From an uncultured Olegusella sp. (GTDB lineage: Bacteria > Actinomycetota > Coriobacteriia > Coriobacteriales > Atopobiaceae): DNA of 64,000 bases. The translations under genes were made by a program, and so were the position numbers. The stretch is from NCBI RefSeq assembly GCF_947253395.1, contig NZ_CAMXYY010000001.1, positions 18,207 through 82,206 of the forward strand. Direction: 5' to 3'. This document shows positions 62,100 to 64,000 of this stretch, in pieces (the first letter of the stretch is position 1; every line of letters starts with the position of its first letter). The notes beneath the pieces are model-generated. The model worked only from the letters and a program-made list of their open reading frames with translations. It was not told the origin of the DNA and searched no databases.

Positions 62100-62177
62100 G
62101 ATGTTGGTTGTTATAGATGCCCCATGATGTTGGTTGGTGTGGATGACTCATGATATTGGTCGCTGCGGATGGCTCAT
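62100..62177 (+). repeat. Three tandem imperfect 26-bp repeats
   Basis: Units at 62100-62125, 62126-62151 and 62152-62177 share GAT(G/A)TTGGT(T/C)G at the start and GGATG-CTCAT near the end. They lie in the 259-bp divergent spacer between the peptidase and veg genes, next to their promoters. The rest of the spacer shows no gene. Confidence 0.75.
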
Positions 62178-62309
62178 GCGGCGATATCGAATGTTGGGCA
62201 GTCTACGGTCCATCTTTTTCGTGAACATGTTAAAGGCGCGGTAAAATATTGATTTGCATGTATATAGCCAACAGTATGCGAAGGCAGCTGTCTTCGTTGA
62301 TGGAGGAGC

Positions 62310-62609
62310 ATGGTGGATAACGAGATCCCTTCCGCAAACCGGGTTGATCATATCAAAGAAGCTCTTGCTACATTGCAGGGGCAGCGCCTGCGCGTGCGTG
62401 CCAATATGGGACGCTCGCGCATTATTGAGCGTACGGGCATCTTGCTACACGTGCACCCTTCGCTTTTTGTGATTGAAGTTGAAGAGCGCCGTGGTCGTAC
62501 TGCTCGTCAGTCATATCAGTATGTTGATGTGTTAACAGGAACGGTCGAGTTGTATGATCCAATTTCTGGCGAGCGCTTTTTGGAGTACATGTTTTCTGAG
62601 GAAGAGTAG
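62310..62609 (+). CDS. veg: Veg-family protein
   Basis: 99 residues. The small beta-rich Veg domain (DUF1021) is seen in LRVRANMGRSRIIERTGILLHVHPSLFVIEV and QSYQYVDVLTGTVEL. In Bacillus, Veg promotes biofilm matrix gene expression; the biochemical role is unclear. ATG at 62310 after GGAGG. It is followed 2 bp later by ispE, an arrangement seen in many Gram-positive genomes. Confidence 0.92.
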   Translation: MVDNEIPSANRVDHIKEALATLQGQRLRVRANMGRSRIIERTGILLHVHPSLFVIEVEERRGRTARQSYQYVDVLTGTVELYDPISGERFLEYMFSEEE

Positions 62610-62611
62610 CT

Positions 62612-63514
62612 ATGGATGACTTGGCGCGCACGAACGAGAGTTGCGTGAGGGTATTTACGCCAGCCAAGGTCAACTTATATTTGGGTGTGCATACTGAGTT
62701 AGATGAGCGTCGCTATCACCGCGCGGATTCGGTAATGGCGGCGCTTGCTTTGTATGACGAAGTGCGTGTGCGCCAGGCAAATACTTTGTCGGTGGCTGTG
62801 GAGCCTAGCGTAGGCGTGCCTGCCGAGCAAAGCAATGTAGGAAAAGCAGTACTTTTGCTGGCTGAGGCACTGGGTGTGGATCCGCTGGTAGACGTGCATG
62901 TTCGACGAGAAATTCCTATGCGAGCTGGTTTGGGCGGATCATCGTCTGATGCAGGAGGCACCCTGCGAGCACTCTGTGCACTTTGGGGTGTTGCGGTAGA
63001 CGATCCGCGTGTGGTGTCTGTGGCACGGCGTATTGGCGCAGATGTACCGTTTTTCTTGAATCCACAGCCGTCGTATTTAGCTGGTGCAGGAGACGTGTTG
63101 CAAGAGAGCTATGCGGATTTGCCAGCGCAACCCGTGGTATTAGTGAAGCCTAAAGATGGTGTATCTACGCTTGAGGCTTATGCGGACTTTGACCGCGAAC
63201 CACCAGCGCGCGGGGATCTCGAGGGTATGCGCGTGGCGCTGCGGGCAGGGGAGATGAATCGGGTGTTGGCCCTGCTTGCCAACAATTTGGATCCGGTGGC
63301 GTGTCGGCTTTTACCAGAAGATGCGGTAGCAAAAAAGTGGCTGTTGGCGCAGGAAGGCGTTATAACGGCGCTGGTGACAGGGTCGGGGAGTTGCATTTTT
63401 GCGCCTTGTAGGACACATGAGGCAGCGCTGCAAATTGCTGTTGATGCGGAAAAACGAGGGTGGTGGTCCTATGCGACCAGCTTTGCTGCCCCGCGCAAGG
63501 TAGAAGTCTGCTAA
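62612..63514 (+). CDS. ispE: 4-diphosphocytidyl-2-C-methyl-D-erythritol kinase IspE
   Basis: 300-residue GHMP kinase of the MEP isoprenoid pathway. Motif 1 TPAKVNLYLGV (substrate Lys), motif 2 MRAGLGGSSSDAGG (ATP loop) and motif 3 ALVTGSGSCIFA at the C-terminus. The usual conserved His of the family is present in RYHRADSVM. Start ATG at 62612 after GAAGAG. It is co-transcribed with veg. It shows that the organism uses the methylerythritol route. Confidence 0.95.
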   Translation: MDDLARTNESCVRVFTPAKVNLYLGVHTELDERRYHRADSVMAALALYDEVRVRQANTLSVAVEPSVGVPAEQSNVGKAVLLLAEALGVDPLVDVHVRREIPMRAGLGGSSSDAGGTLRALCALWGVAVDDPRVVSVARRIGADVPFFLNPQPSYLAGAGDVLQESYADLPAQPVVLVKPKDGVSTLEAYADFDREPPARGDLEGMRVALRAGEMNRVLALLANNLDPVACRLLPEDAVAKKWLLAQEGVITALVTGSGSCIFAPCRTHEAALQIAVDAEKRGWWSYATSFAAPRKVEVC

Positions 63515-63531
63515 AATACCTTTTCGCAAAA

Positions 63532-63606
63532 CGGGTTGTGGCTCTGCTTGGTAGAGCGCTCGGTTCGGGAGCTAGGGAACGTAGTTTCACTACCTAATTC
63601 CCAAAG
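63532..63606 (+). pseudogene. Degraded tRNA-Pro-like sequence
   Basis: The first 39 bases match the intact tRNA-Pro downstream at 32 positions, including TTGGTAG and CGGTTCGGGA. The D stem is kept by paired changes (GCTC/GAGC). The anticodon stem has two mismatches and the 3' half is unrelated, with no acceptor partner, although GTAGT-TTC-ACTAC forms a hairpin there. Confidence 0.55.
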
Positions 63607-63644
63607 CCGAGGAGTCGCAGGTAAACGGCTCGTTGGTGTGTTGT

Positions 63645-63690
63645 TGGCCACAAATGGGCCACAGCGTGGCCACAAACGTGGCCACAAAAC
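63645..63690 (+). repeat. Short direct repeats of GGCCACAAA
   Basis: Four successive 10-12 bp units, three of them TGGCCACAAA plus two bases, the second GGCCACAGCG. Confidence 0.7.
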
Positions 63691-63826
63691 CCGCGCGGAA
63701 CGGGTTTGCGGCGCTGCCGCTTAACCGATTCGCAGGGCGTCGATGGACGGTCGACTGGAGTTCGCAGGCGGTCGTTCGGAGACACCGGAGACGTGCCCTC
63801 CGGAGAGTTGACATATGGCACTATGT

Positions 63827-63903
63827 CGGGACGTGGCGCAGTTTGGTAGCGCGCACGGTTCGGGACCGTGAGGCCGCTGGTTCGAATCCAGTCGTCCCGA
63901 CCA
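63827..63903 (+). tRNA. tRNA-Pro (CGG)
   Basis: Acceptor CGGGACG/CGTCCCG, D stem GCGC/GCGC, anticodon stem CACGG/CCGTG with loop TTCGGGA (anticodon CGG), T arm CTGG-TTCGAAT-CCAG, CCA encoded. Confidence 0.95.
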
Positions 63904-63912
63904 TGAAATCGC

Positions 63913-63947
63913 AGGTCAGGGGTGTAATTCCCCTGACCTTTTTCTTT
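63913..63947 (+). terminator. Terminator of tRNA-Pro
   Basis: AGGTCAGGGG (63913-63922) and CCCCTGACCT (63930-63939) form a perfect stem followed by TTTTCTTT. Confidence 0.9.
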
Positions 63948-64000
63948 CAGGGGTCGTGACCCCGCCCGGCGCGCAAAGCGCGGCGGGAAATAAACCACCC

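Larger units (their letters stand above)
63515..63826. other. Gene-free GC-rich stretch before tRNA-Pro
   Basis: 312 bp with a degraded tRNA-Pro-like sequence at 63532-63606, a short direct repeat built on GGCCACAAA at 63645-63690, and a GC-rich tail (about 63690-63810) visibly richer in GC than the rest of the window. Frames crossing it on either strand read through tRNA sequence and are not genes. Confidence 0.55.

Noticed and set aside
63594..63998. Minus-strand frame that looks like a 134-residue protein
   Set aside because: It translates through the antisense of tRNA-Pro; the GRDDWIRTSG-like stretch is a usual artefact of tRNA sequence.
1..64000. CRISPR array, rRNA operon, prophage or origin of replication
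   Set aside because: No regularly spaced repeats, rRNA sequence, phage structural genes or DnaA-box clusters were seen.

Overview
The window reads as chromosome of a moderate-GC actinobacterium, most likely a Coriobacteriia member of the Atopobiaceae (Lancefieldella/Atopobium/Olsenella type). The grounds are a dnaK-grpE-dnaJ-hspR operon with a MerR-type HspR, an mfd-mazG-divIC-ppx order, CCA-encoding tRNAs, and a sugar-fermenting, nucleoside-scavenging gene content. The species call is inference; no marker rRNA is present.

Layout. 1-9.9 kb: an intracellular sucrose/fructo-oligosaccharide locus with the 3' part of a fructokinase, three GH32 fructosidases, a sucrose phosphorylase and two Cof-type HAD phosphatases, interrupted by an IS110-family element (about 4056-5515) with 25-bp inverted ends and a structured 5' leader. 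9.9-11.7 kb: mostly non-coding DNA with repeats, plus a YfcE phosphodiesterase. 11.7-23.4 kb: the heat-shock block, dnaK-grpE-dnaJ-hspR-HAD, manA, clpB, a PASTA protein, two small unknown genes and hsp20. dnaK, clpB and hsp20 share a near-identical 25-bp dyad 123-131 bp before their start codons. 23.5-29.1 kb: tilS-hpt-ftsH, then an aminotransferase. 29.1-37.6 kb: PHP phosphoesterase, YitT-type membrane protein, mfd-mazG-divIC-ppx. 37.7-42 kb: tRNA-Leu and tRNA-Glu, a small membrane protein, two TPR paralogues and a strongly expressed iron-dependent alcohol dehydrogenase.

42.0-54.4 kb is the most unusual part: a cargo block bracketed by two identical 45-bp terminator sequences. It holds a LacI-ribokinase fusion regulator facing an ECF transporter (S, T, A1, A2), a TrpF-like TIM barrel that lacks the catalytic cysteine of true TrpF, a PfkB kinase, a nucleoside hydrolase, a HAD phosphatase, an iron alcohol dehydrogenase, a ribokinase and an MFS transporter. 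Nucleosides are probably imported through the ECF system and split by the hydrolase. The ribose is phosphorylated, and an extra isomerase/phosphatase/dehydrogenase branch may make and export a reduced or rearranged pentose. That branch is a hypothesis.

54.5-64 kb returns to housekeeping genes: telA-xpaC, a HAD phosphatase, a MurE-type ligase, tRNA-Val, rdgB, an M24 peptidase, veg and ispE. It ends with a degraded tRNA-Pro-like sequence, a GC-rich gene-free stretch and an intact tRNA-Pro, which looks like the edge of an integration site.
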